A stretch of DNA of 64,000 nucleotides, taken from positions 2,232,001-2,296,000 of the forward strand of contig NZ_CP011005.1 in assembly GCF_000950575.1 (NCBI RefSeq), read 5' to 3'. The position numbers and the translations under genes were made by a program. Of this stretch, positions 26,842 to 34,882 are shown piece after piece. The notes beneath the pieces were generated by a model. The model searched no databases. It saw only the letters and a program-made list of their open reading frames with translations, and had not been told where the DNA came from. Position 1 is the first letter of the stretch. The number at the start of each line of letters is the position of its first letter. Source of the DNA: Psychromicrobium lacuslunae. GTDB lineage: Bacteria; Actinomycetota; Actinomycetes; Actinomycetales; Micrococcaceae.

Positions 26842-27084
26842 GGCCCCTGCAGCAATTTCCCGCCGCTTAGACACGAGCCACCGTGTCGACTTCGTCGCCA
26901 CGCTCGGGCTCGCGATGCGCGGCTAACAAAATTGCTTCCGGTGCCAGCGGCCTGACTGATTTTTGTAGCCCCGCATCGCGGGATCACCGCATGGCGACGA
27001 AGTCGACAGGCGAAGACCGTGTCTAAGGGGCGGAAAATCAGTCGGGCCACGGGCGACCAGCGGCGGGAAATTGCCGACGGGGCC
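26842..27084. repeat. Cluster of inverted structured repeats in the gab intergenic region
   Basis: The 352-bp gap between gabT and the aldehyde dehydrogenase has no gene. Inside it are two related units in opposite orientation. Unit A is 26852-26935 (plus strand). Unit B is 26949-27048 (minus strand). Each has complementary ends, and they share TTAGACACG and the 17-mer TGTCGACTTCGTCGCCA (positions 26884-26900 and, inverted, 26992-27008). The stem ends differ between the units by paired changes: GCAATTT/AAATTGC against CTGATTTT/AAAATCAG, and GCCGC/GCGGC against GCCCC/GGGGC. An outer 26-bp inverted repeat (26842-26867 with 27059-27084, 23 matches) encloses both. The look is that of a REP/BIME- or MITE-like element. 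Confidence 0.8.
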
Positions 27085-27122
27085 AGGCATGAACCCGGAC
27101 GATGCCGGTTGTAGCTATGGAG

Positions 27123-28553
27123 TTATGCGTCGAGGGAGGACATCACGTGTTTGATCCGGGTGTAATCCTCGACGCCGTACATTGAGAGATCTTTGCCGTA
27201 ACCGGAGTGCTTGAATCCGCCGTGCGGCATCTCAGCGGTCAGCATGATGTGGGTGTTGATCCAGACTGCGCCGAAATCGAGATCCCGGGAGACCCGCATT
27301 GCAGTACCGTGATTACTGGTCCAGACCGAGGAGGCAAGCGCGTACTCGACGTCGTTCGCCAGTTCCAGGGCTTCTTCTTCGGTGTTGAAGGTCTGTACCG
27401 TGATCACCGGGCCGAAAGTTTCTTTCTGCACCACGTCGTCACTCTGCTTGACATCGGCAATCACGGTCGGAGCGTAGAAGAAGCCCTTCTCGCCCGCTCG
27501 GTGACCACCGGTGACCACGGTGGCGTACTCGGGCAACGAGTCCACAACCTTGCTCACGGCATTGAAATGATTCACGTTATTAAGCGGCCCGTAGTAGTTC
27601 TCACTATCGTCCTGACTGCCGGTATGCAGCCCCTCGGCTGCGCTCTTGAGCAGTCCGAGGAACTCTTCTTTGGCGCTTTCCTGAACCAAGATGCGGGTCA
27701 CCGCGGTGCAGTCCTGACCGGCATTGAAGAAGGCGAACTCGGCGAGCGCCTCCGCAGTTTTGGCCAGATCGGCGTCGGCGAACACCACCGCCGGGGCCTT
27801 GCCGCCCAGTTCGAGATGCGCGCGTTTGAGGCCCTGGGCCGCACCGGTGGCTACCGCGATGCCGGCCCGCACCGAGCCGGTGATCGAGACCATCGCCGGA
27901 GTTCTGTGGGCCACCATGGCAGCGCCTGTTTCACCGTTGCCGAGCACCACATTGAAAACCCCGGCCGGGAAGATATCTTTGATCAGTTCCGCTAGTACCA
28001 AGGTGCTCTCCGGAGTAGTATCCGAGGGCTTCAGCACAATGGTGTTTCCCGCTGCCAGAGCCGGGCCGATCTTCCAGATTGCCATCAGTAGCGGGTAATT
28101 CCACGGCGTAACCTGGGCGATGACGCCGACTGGTTCGCGACGCACATAAGAGGTGAAACCCTCCATGTACTCCCCGGCGCTCTTGCCTTCTAGCAATCGA
28201 GCGGCACCAGCGAAGAAACGAATCTGATTTGCACCAGCGGCGACCTCTTCGTCGGCAATGAGTTGCTTCACCTGGCCGGTATTACGATGCTGGGCTTCGA
28301 CCAATTCATCGCTACGCGCTTCCATCGCATCGGCTAGTTTGAGCAGCAAAAGCTGACGCTCCGCCGGAGTGGTGCGCTTCCAGCTCTTGAAGGCCTTCGC
28401 CGCGGCGTCCATCGCCGCATCAATATCAGCGGCACCGGAGATGGGCGCGCTGGCAACCACTTCTTCGGTGACCGGATTGACGACATCAAGGGCGCCTTCG
28501 CCGGTTGGTGCCCGGAATTCGCCATTGATGAAGTTCTGCAAAATGTTGACCAC
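27123..28553 (-). CDS. Gamma-aminobutyraldehyde dehydrogenase-type aldehyde dehydrogenase
   Basis: A 476-residue NAD(P)-dependent aldehyde dehydrogenase beginning with GTG as VNILQNFINGEF, with GAGG nine bases upstream. The GTG at 28568 is less likely. The general base Glu is in HLELGGKAPAVVF and the catalytic Cys is in FFNAGQDCTAVTRI. TPWNYPLLMAIWKIGPALAAGN is the substrate/cofactor region. The sequence style resembles putrescine-pathway enzymes (YdcW/PatD), which oxidise 4-aminobutanal to GABA. With gabT downstream the pair forms a putrescine-to-succinate-semialdehyde route. A succinate semialdehyde or other aminoaldehyde substrate remains possible. Confidence 0.88.
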   Translation of the reverse strand: MVNILQNFINGEFRAPTGEGALDVVNPVTEEVVASAPISGAADIDAAMDAAAKAFKSWKRTTPAERQLLLLKLADAMEARSDELVEAQHRNTGQVKQLIADEEVAAGANQIRFFAGAARLLEGKSAGEYMEGFTSYVRREPVGVIAQVTPWNYPLLMAIWKIGPALAAGNTIVLKPSDTTPESTLVLAELIKDIFPAGVFNVVLGNGETGAAMVAHRTPAMVSITGSVRAGIAVATGAAQGLKRAHLELGGKAPAVVFADADLAKTAEALAEFAFFNAGQDCTAVTRILVQESAKEEFLGLLKSAAEGLHTGSQDDSENYYGPLNNVNHFNAVSKVVDSLPEYATVVTGGHRAGEKGFFYAPTVIADVKQSDDVVQKETFGPVITVQTFNTEEEALELANDVEYALASSVWTSNHGTAMRVSRDLDFGAVWINTHIMLTAEMPHGGFKHSGYGKDLSMYGVEDYTRIKHVMSSLDA

Positions 28554-28654
28554 GATGTCCAACCTCACTGATTACTGGGTACTTGCTGGCCGATGAATCT
28601 CGGAATTCAGCTATTGTTGCGAGCGTAAGTGACCAGGCAGCCCAGAGGAATGGA

Positions 28655-28692
28655 CGAATGCACTATTACCTCGCTGACCGATAGTGCATTCG
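28655..28692. promoter_or_regulatory. Inverted repeat, probable PucR-type operator
   Basis: CGAATGCACTAT (28655-28666) and its perfect complement ATAGTGCATTCG (28681-28692) are separated by 14 bp. They lie between the divergent aldehyde dehydrogenase and PucR-family genes, 27 bp before the regulator start. A further half-like TATAGTGG follows. The position suits joint control of both directions. Confidence 0.7.
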
Positions 28693-28719
28693 TATAGTGG
28701 TCGCCGGTAGATTAGTGGC

Positions 28720-30174
28720 ATGGCCATTACCTTGAGCGCTCTGCTAGCCAAGCCCGATCTAGGACTACGCCAGTGCGGCTCGGCCACTAGGACTTTGGAA
28801 TCACCGATTGCCTGGGTGGCGGTCACCGAGTTGGAGAATCCGCAGCCCTTTCTCAGCGGCGCTGAGTTGATTCTCACCACCGGGGCCCGCCTGAACACGG
28901 CCGCGGCACAACGGGTCTTTGTCCGGCAGGTTCAGCGGGCCGGTGCGGTGGGCATCGGTTTCGGCATCGGTTTCGGGCACGATGAGGTGCCTTCCGCATT
29001 ACTCGCCGAGGCCAATCGCTGGTCGGTGCCGGTGGTGGAAATCCCGTACCAGACTCCTTTTTTGGCGATCGGCAAGCTGGTCGCCGATGCGCTGAGCACC
29101 GAGCACTACGCCAAGCTAGAGGCCTTGCTGGCCGGTCATCAGCTGCTCGCTCAGTCGCTTCTGAGCACAGGCTCTGAGCACGGCGGCGGGGTGGCGTCTT
29201 TGCTTGGCACGTTGCGGAATATCGTCGGCACTGAGGTGGTGCTCGAGCAATTCCATGCGGAGATCTTCAGCACCTTACCGGGGTCCGAACCGAATGACGA
29301 CGACTGGTTACCGGTTCCGGTACCGACCGGCAAGCGGGATGCTTGCACGCTCTGGCTGCGCAGACCCTTCCCGGATGAGGGTGTGCGGGGTGGCATCGTT
29401 GACTACGCCAAGGGACTACTGAGCGTGGAGCTCGCCAATCAAGTGCAGCGCCGCCAGGACGGCCGGCTACTGGCTGGTCAAGTACTGCAGGATGTGCTGC
29501 ATAGCACGCTTCCGGAGGCGGATATCGCTGCCCGGTTGCGTGGGGTGGGCATTGACCCTGGCTCGAAGAATCTACTCCTGCTGGTTGCTGCCCCGGAGCG
29601 GAAGCGCCAGCTGCTCAGTGGAATTGCGCTGCCACCAGCCTTCGATGCCGCGGTGAGCGCGGTGGTAGATGGCGAGCTGTTGCTCGTCTTGCCCAGTTCC
29701 ACCGGCGATTCGAGTGCTTCCGCCAGGACGCTTTCCCGTTATTTGCACGGGGCGGGGATTGCTACTTCGATCGGGATAGGCGGCGCTTATGCGCAGGCCA
29801 AGGGGCTGCGCTGGAGTTATTTCGAGGCCAAGGAGGCGGCGACTCACGGCCTGGAGGTGAACGAACCGGAACGGCTTTCGCTTACCTCCCTGCTGTTAGC
29901 TAGCGAAGATGTGCCGCTGCTCGATATGGCCACCGAAACGCTGGGACCCCTGCTGGAATTCGACCGGCAACACCATGCCGAGTTGCTGACCACGCTGGAA
30001 AGCTATTTACAGCTCAATGGTTCACTGGCCGCCGTCGCGGAGGCCTTATCCTTGCACCGGAACACGGTCCGCTATCGGCTCAGTCAAATCGCTGAGTTGA
30101 CTGGTTTCGACCCCGCGTTGACCGCCGATCGGGTACAGCTGTGGCTTGCGCTTTCGGTGCGGAGATTGTCATAA
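28720..30174 (+). CDS. PucR-family transcriptional regulator of the gab genes
   Basis: A 484-residue regulator with an N-terminal PucR sensor domain (residues about 10-125: LRQCGSATRTLESPIAWVAVTELENPQPFLSGAELILTTG). A middle GGDEF-like region follows (about 290-375). The C-terminal PucR helix-turn-helix reads LESYLQLNGSLAAVAEALSLHRNTVRYRLSQIAELTGFDP. Proteins of this architecture regulate purine, GABA and amine catabolism. It is divergent from the dehydrogenase-gabT unit and faces a shared inverted repeat, so regulation of that unit is the obvious inference. The ligand may be GABA or an aminoaldehyde. Confidence 0.88.
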   Translation: MAITLSALLAKPDLGLRQCGSATRTLESPIAWVAVTELENPQPFLSGAELILTTGARLNTAAAQRVFVRQVQRAGAVGIGFGIGFGHDEVPSALLAEANRWSVPVVEIPYQTPFLAIGKLVADALSTEHYAKLEALLAGHQLLAQSLLSTGSEHGGGVASLLGTLRNIVGTEVVLEQFHAEIFSTLPGSEPNDDDWLPVPVPTGKRDACTLWLRRPFPDEGVRGGIVDYAKGLLSVELANQVQRRQDGRLLAGQVLQDVLHSTLPEADIAARLRGVGIDPGSKNLLLLVAAPERKRQLLSGIALPPAFDAAVSAVVDGELLLVLPSSTGDSSASARTLSRYLHGAGIATSIGIGGAYAQAKGLRWSYFEAKEAATHGLEVNEPERLSLTSLLLASEDVPLLDMATETLGPLLEFDRQHHAELLTTLESYLQLNGSLAAVAEALSLHRNTVRYRLSQIAELTGFDPALTADRVQLWLALSVRRLS

Positions 30175-30215
30175 GCAGCTCTCAGCCCAAGCGCTGAGTA
30201 GATCAGCAGATCAAC

Positions 30216-30260
30216 AACTGAGGGGCTCAGGGCGCTGCTTGCGTCCTGAGCCCCTCAGTT
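30216..30260. terminator. Bidirectional terminator between pucR-like and S53 peptidase genes
   Basis: A perfect 16-bp stem with a 13-base loop lies between two convergent genes, 41 bp after one stop and 11 bp after the other. TTTC follows on the plus strand. Confidence 0.8.
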
Positions 30261-30271
30261 TCAAGCTTCAG

Positions 30272-32080
30272 TTACTTCAACAAACCAGTCGAGAAGTTCG
30301 GGAAGACCGGGCTGCCCCAGCCGGTAGCCTTGTCAAAGCCAACGGTTGCGGGATAGGCCGCCGAATTGCCGACGATGCTATTGGTACCGGTGGTCACATC
30401 ATGAAATGCCGATGTGTCATTCGCAGCAATCTGGTAGATCAGCGGATTGATATTGCCAAACTTCGTTCCGCCGCCCTTGGCGCTGGTGAGCGCCAAGAAA
30501 CCAGCATTGAGCGGGGCCGCCGCGCTGGTGCCTGCTGAGGCAAACCATGCACTCCCATGATCAACATTATTGGCGTCCACGTTCTCGGTATAAGTGGAGT
30601 ACTGATACTCGGCAGCCGCCGAGGAAATATCTGGCACCTGACGCTTCTGATTGAGATTCACACCTTTGCCGGTCTGCCAGGAGGGTCGAGCGAAGATGGA
30701 CGACACCCCGCCACCACCTGCGCCACGCCAAGAATCGTTGTTCTGCACGTAGTCATTCCACACCGACTCACTCGCCCAAGCGCCACTGGTGGAGTCAACA
30801 TACAGCCGAGTACCGCCCACGCCGGTAACATTCGGGTCCGACGACGGCGAATCAACTGTCAGCGTCTTGTCCTTCTTATTCGGCCAATCGTCCGAAGCAC
30901 CGTGATCGCCTGCGGCGGAGAACACCGTAATGCCCTGCGCGGCTGCCTGCTTGAAGATATTGGCCAGTGCATTGACGTGGCTAGCACCGGCAAGGATCTC
31001 TGGCAGACCCCAGCTGCTGGTAATGATGGACGCCTTGTTGTCGTTGACAATTGCGGTGTAGAGATCCAGATCGGAGGTATCCGTATTTGGAGCCTGATAG
31101 TTCAAGATTGTCGCCTGGGGAGCAATGGCGTGCAAGACCTCGATATCGAGATCGACCTCACCTTGCCCGGAGACATCGCTGCCCGGGCCGCCGTCGACGT
31201 TCACATTCTGCACAGCCGGAGCGGTGATGCCGTACTGCTTATCGTAAGCCAGTGGGTTTGACGCCTTATGCCCAGAGAATGAGACCACCGCGACAGTTGT
31301 TCCGGCGCCCTGGTTTGCATTGGTGATGGACGCGGTGTTGTAAGCCTTGTTCAACTCAGCCGGAGTGAAGCCGCCATTCACCCCGCTGCCCTGATCGGTG
31401 CTCTTCGGCTTAGCAATCTTAACGGGCTTAGCAGTCTTCTGGGCCCCGAGCTGAGCTGCTGCATTCGGATTCTGATGCGAGGAGGCGCTCAACGGCTTCT
31501 TCTGATCGGTCAGCCCGGCGACGTTGGTAACTAGCGAAGCCACATTGCTTGGCAGCTTGGCAGCTTCAGCCGCGCCGACGAAGGTGCCGCCGAGTTTGGC
31601 GTCCTGATAAACCGCCAACTCGGTCGCGAAAGCACTGGAAAGCTGAGCATTGGATCCAGTGGCAGTAATTGATTGCTTACCTGTCGCTATTGAATTCACC
31701 CGTAGACCATGCGACTCCAAGTACTTGACCACCTGGTCAACACTATGTTGGCTCGGCCCAAACCGCGCCGAATATTCTTGCGGAGTCAAGTATTTGTGAT
31801 AGTCCGCCGACGCCGGGTCGGCGAGATTATTCAGGAAGCTATCGAGGCCTCGCTGATCCCGAGGCGCTAACGACACCGTGACGGTGCGCTCCTGCGCAGC
31901 CGGTGCGGCGGAGACTTTTTGGCTGGTCTCAGCTTTCAAAGACTGCGAACCAGGAATTGCCACCTCCCCTGGACTGCTCGGCTGCGCAGCGGTAGCGGCG
32001 CCTGCGAGTCCTAGAAGTACTACCGGAACACTCAGAGTCGAGGTGATCCGTAATGCCAAACGAGACTTTTGTCGCGACAT
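30272..32080 (-). CDS. Secreted S53 (sedolisin/kumamolisin) serine peptidase
   Basis: A 602-residue prepropeptidase. The ATG at 32080 has GGAAGGA upstream. The Sec signal peptide ends near TAAQPSS. A pro-kumamolisin activation domain spans about residues 60-200 (SLAPRDQRGLDSFLNNLADPASADYHKYLTPQEYSARFG). The catalytic domain shows the Glu/Asp pair in GEVDLDIEVLHAIAP and the nucleophile in SAGTSAAAP. C-terminal calcium-site residues lie in SAFHDVTTGTN and KATGWGSP. Sedolisins are acid-active endopeptidases. This one would be exported and self-processed to degrade extracellular protein. Confidence 0.95.
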   Translation of the reverse strand: MSRQKSRLALRITSTLSVPVVLLGLAGAATAAQPSSPGEVAIPGSQSLKAETSQKVSAAPAAQERTVTVSLAPRDQRGLDSFLNNLADPASADYHKYLTPQEYSARFGPSQHSVDQVVKYLESHGLRVNSIATGKQSITATGSNAQLSSAFATELAVYQDAKLGGTFVGAAEAAKLPSNVASLVTNVAGLTDQKKPLSASSHQNPNAAAQLGAQKTAKPVKIAKPKSTDQGSGVNGGFTPAELNKAYNTASITNANQGAGTTVAVVSFSGHKASNPLAYDKQYGITAPAVQNVNVDGGPGSDVSGQGEVDLDIEVLHAIAPQATILNYQAPNTDTSDLDLYTAIVNDNKASIITSSWGLPEILAGASHVNALANIFKQAAAQGITVFSAAGDHGASDDWPNKKDKTLTVDSPSSDPNVTGVGGTRLYVDSTSGAWASESVWNDYVQNNDSWRGAGGGGVSSIFARPSWQTGKGVNLNQKRQVPDISSAAAEYQYSTYTENVDANNVDHGSAWFASAGTSAAAPLNAGFLALTSAKGGGTKFGNINPLIYQIAANDTSAFHDVTTGTNSIVGNSAAYPATVGFDKATGWGSPVFPNFSTGLLK

Positions 32081-32352
32081 ACCTGTTCCTTCCAATGCTT
32101 ATCAATGAGTTTTGGCCGACTGTTGTCCAGAGCAACCAGTAGACAGATCTAAGCACTTAATTTTCGGAAAGAAAGCAACGAGGAAAGACTGTGAAATATA
32201 GCGCGACAATAGTGAAATATTTACTTTGACAAACTCCCGGGATACATCGATTCTTTGAGCAACTCCAGGGAAACACCCAGCTAATTCAAAGAATATTTCG
32301 TAACTTCAGGCAACAATCCACCCGTCTTATTGGATGACTACGTGGCGTGTTG

Positions 32353-33336
32353 TCAGGGCCCTGGAGGCACGCTCAGCGGCAGAGATATTCTCATCGTGGT
32401 GCCCGATGGCCCGCTCTCCACCACCTCCGCGCTACCGCCAGCAGCGGTGGCGATCTCCCAAACTATCGCCAGGCCGATACCAAAACCCCGCCGCGCGCTC
32501 CCAGCGTCCGATCCTCTGACGAAACGTTCAAAGACGCGCTCTCGATCCATCGTCGATAAACCAGCCCCGGTATCGCTGACGCTGAGTTGGGCATGATCAG
32601 CTACAGCCGCTACCGCGATCAGTATCCGGCCCCCAACCGGGGTGTGCGCCACCGCGTTCTCGACCAGAGCCAGCACTGCTCGCCGTAAACTAGACTCAGC
32701 GATCCGAACGTAAACCGGCTGGCTGGTCTGCAGCTCCAGCACGATCCCTTGCTCCTCGGCCAGCACGCTGCCGCTTCCAGCCACCTCCTTCACAAGTGCG
32801 GTAATCTCCAAGACTTCACTTGTCTTAGTCAGTTCAACGGCCGTCACCGCGAGCAGCAGATCCTCGACGACGGCGGTCAGCGAGGCAGTATCGTGACGGA
32901 CCTTCGTCAAGGCTTTGCCAGCTTCAGAGGGGGATTCGACCAGACGCTGCACAAGTTGTACGCGCGCATCCAGAATCGCGAGCGGAGTGCGCAATTCGTG
33001 ACTAGCGTCCTGTACGAATTGTCGCTGCCTCGCCAGAGAGTCTTCCAAAGGTTGGATTGCACTGCGCGCGCTCAGCCACCCTACCGCTGCCGCCAACAGC
33101 ACACCAGCGATGCCCAAAATGATCATTCCCGCGATCAAATCCGGCGGATCCAAACGAATCATGAAAGACCCGGCGCTCTCCGCATTGCTGCGAGCCGGCC
33201 TACTGGTTCGGTACCACAGGTATAGTCCACCGACGGCGAAAACGGCGATCATCGCGAGGCCACACGCCAGGCTAATCCGCACCGCGATCCGGCGGGCAGC
33301 GCGGCGGGCGCCTAATTCAGCACTACTCTCAGTCAT
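32353..33336 (-). CDS. OmpR-type sensor histidine kinase
   Basis: A 327-residue kinase with two membrane segments (about residues 20-42 and 67-90) bracketing a very short external loop of about 25 residues. His113 lies in the HisKA motif FVQDASHELRTPLAILDA. The ATPase domain has the N box RAVLALVENAVAHTP and D/G boxes VSDTGAGLSTMD and GFGIGLAIVWEIATAAGG. The tiny sensor loop suggests sensing within or near the membrane. It overlaps the response regulator gene by 8 bp, and a PAP2 phosphatase gene leads the operon. Confidence 0.93.
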   Translation of the reverse strand: MTESSAELGARRAARRIAVRISLACGLAMIAVFAVGGLYLWYRTSRPARSNAESAGSFMIRLDPPDLIAGMIILGIAGVLLAAAVGWLSARSAIQPLEDSLARQRQFVQDASHELRTPLAILDARVQLVQRLVESPSEAGKALTKVRHDTASLTAVVEDLLLAVTAVELTKTSEVLEITALVKEVAGSGSVLAEEQGIVLELQTSQPVYVRIAESSLRRAVLALVENAVAHTPVGGRILIAVAAVADHAQLSVSDTGAGLSTMDRERVFERFVRGSDAGSARRGFGIGLAIVWEIATAAGGSAEVVESGPSGTTMRISLPLSVPPGP

Positions 33337-34003
33337 CGGTCTCCCCTAGCTGATACCCCACACCGTGCACAGTGCGGATGATCTGACGCGAGATCTTGCG
33401 ACGCAGGTGATGCACATAGGTATCGATCACACCGGGCTGATCGCTAGCTTGGAACAGTGCGGCAAGCAATTCTTCGCGGGAGAAAACCCGCTCCGGTTCC
33501 TGGCCGAATGCACTGAGTAACTCAAGCTCTTTCAGCGTCAGACCAACCAACCGACCATGCACCGATCGAAGCAATCGTGCTTCCAGATCCAGCTGCCAAT
33601 CGCCGAGCGTAATTATCCGCTGGGGTGCTGAGTAGGTTCTGGTGAGGGCACGTAATCTAGCACTGAGCTCGACCACGTCGAAGGGTTTAGTCATATAGTC
33701 ATTAGCGCCAGCGTCTAAGCCTGCAACCTTGTCTTGCACCGAGCCTAGTGCGGTGAGGATCAAGATCGGCGTCGCCACCGATTTTGCACGCAGCGCGGCT
33801 ATCAAAGCAATGCCATCGATCACCGGCAGGCCGCGATCAACAATAATGGCATCCCAGCTGCCGCTCAGGCCCCGGTGTAAGCCTTGCTGGCCGTCCCGAG
33901 CCAGTTCCACCCGATAGTCCTCACTGAGCAGTTCGACGATCAGCGGACCTAGCGCCGGATCGTCTTCCACCAGCAAGATCCTGGGCTGCAACTCGCTCGT
34001 CAT
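33329..34003 (-). CDS. OmpR/PhoB-type response regulator
   Basis: A 224-residue regulator with a receiver domain (acidic pocket VEDD, phosphoacceptor Asp56 in AIIVDRGLP, Lys in YMTKPFD). A winged-helix DNA-binding domain follows from about residue 130, ending VIDTYVHHLRRKISRQIIRTVHGVGYQL. It pairs with the overlapping kinase gene. The start lies 15 bp after the PAP2 phosphatase stop, so the three genes form one unit. Regulation of envelope lipid phosphate metabolism is a reasonable inference. Confidence 0.95.
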   Translation of the reverse strand: MTSELQPRILLVEDDPALGPLIVELLSEDYRVELARDGQQGLHRGLSGSWDAIIVDRGLPVIDGIALIAALRAKSVATPILILTALGSVQDKVAGLDAGANDYMTKPFDVVELSARLRALTRTYSAPQRIITLGDWQLDLEARLLRSVHGRLVGLTLKELELLSAFGQEPERVFSREELLAALFQASDQPGVIDTYVHHLRRKISRQIIRTVHGVGYQLGETDD

Positions 34004-34018
34004 GCAGCTACTCTTCCA

Positions 34019-34747
34019 CTATTGTCGCTGCCGCGCTTCAATGGCAGTCCCCATCCGATTCCAGAGTGCGGCGAAGAGCAGCACACCAGCGAGACTCGCG
34101 GCGAAGGAGGCGATCACATCGCTGAGGTAATGCACACCGATGTATAGCCTGGACCAGGCCACCGCAATGGCCGTCAGCGAGCCGAGTATTGTCACCAGGC
34201 CGCGCCACTTGCCGGGCGGCAGCAGAAAATAAAAGGCCAAGGCCAGGGCGACAGCGAAGCAAGTGTGACCACTCGGGAAGCTATTCGAACCGGTTTCCGG
34301 CGACAGCGGGTCAAATAATAAGCTCTGATCTGGACGCTGACGCGCAATGATGAGCTTGAAAACTTCGCTAAAAACCCAACCGGAACACGCCAGCAGCATA
34401 AAAGCCAGACCGTCCAAGGCACGGCGGCGGACCAACCAAACGCCAAGGCCGATCAGCAAGACCAGCACCGGGCCGAAGAGTGGGCCGAAGACAAACTCCA
34501 AGACCCTCGCGAAGGCATCGAGCGGCGCCGTGTGCATCCGAGAGAGCTGCTGGTCGATGCCCAACTCGGCGGTGGTGATACCCGGTAGGTACTTCACACT
34601 CAGGCCAATAGCCAAAACCAATAGCAACAGAAAAATGGCGGAGCTAAGCCAATGCTTCGGCAGCGGAAGCCGGAGCAGCCGAGGGTGAGCCGTCTTTACG
34701 GGTTCTACCGGTTCTACCGGTTCTATCTGCTCTGCCTGCGAGGCCAT
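34019..34747 (-). CDS. PAP2-family membrane phosphatase
   Basis: A 242-residue lipid phosphate phosphatase with six membrane segments. The three catalytic motifs are KLIIARQRP, PSGHTCFAVALA and SRLYIGVHYLSDV. The ATG at 34747 has GGAG five bases upstream, and the open frame extends 12 codons further. The N-terminus contains an EPVEPVEPV repeat encoded by a 9-bp tandem repeat. Likely substrates are undecaprenyl pyrophosphate or phosphatidic acid at the outer membrane face. It is the first gene of an operon with a two-component system. Confidence 0.92.
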   Translation of the reverse strand: MASQAEQIEPVEPVEPVKTAHPRLLRLPLPKHWLSSAIFLLLLVLAIGLSVKYLPGITTAELGIDQQLSRMHTAPLDAFARVLEFVFGPLFGPVLVLLIGLGVWLVRRRALDGLAFMLLACSGWVFSEVFKLIIARQRPDQSLLFDPLSPETGSNSFPSGHTCFAVALALAFYFLLPPGKWRGLVTILGSLTAIAVAWSRLYIGVHYLSDVIASFAASLAGVLLFAALWNRMGTAIEARQRQ

Positions 34748-34837
34748 GCTGCTCCAAATGCTGGGGATCTTTTGTCCCAGCATGAGCTGCCCGCTTTAAG
34801 AAACGCTTAAGAATCGCTACGAAGCCGCGGAAGCAAA

Positions 34838-34875
34838 ACGGTGGGGCCGATTCTGGCAAGAATCGGCCCCACCGT
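34838..34875 (-). terminator. Intrinsic terminator of the cysG-fprA2 operon
   Basis: A perfect 17-bp GC-rich stem with a GGCA loop starts 8 bp after the fprA2 stop. On the minus strand it is followed by TTTTGCTT. This is the clearest intrinsic terminator in the window. Confidence 0.88.
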
Positions 34876-34882
34876 AAAATCA

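Noticed and set aside
26842-27084. Insertion sequence remnant with transposase.
   Set aside because: No frame in the 352-bp spacer resembles a transposase and no target-site duplication is evident. A non-coding repeat is the better description.
30557-31261. Plus-strand frame of 234 codons opposite the S53 peptidase.
   Set aside because: Antisense to the catalytic domain with no ribosome-binding site or known family. The conserved peptidase motifs are on the other strand.
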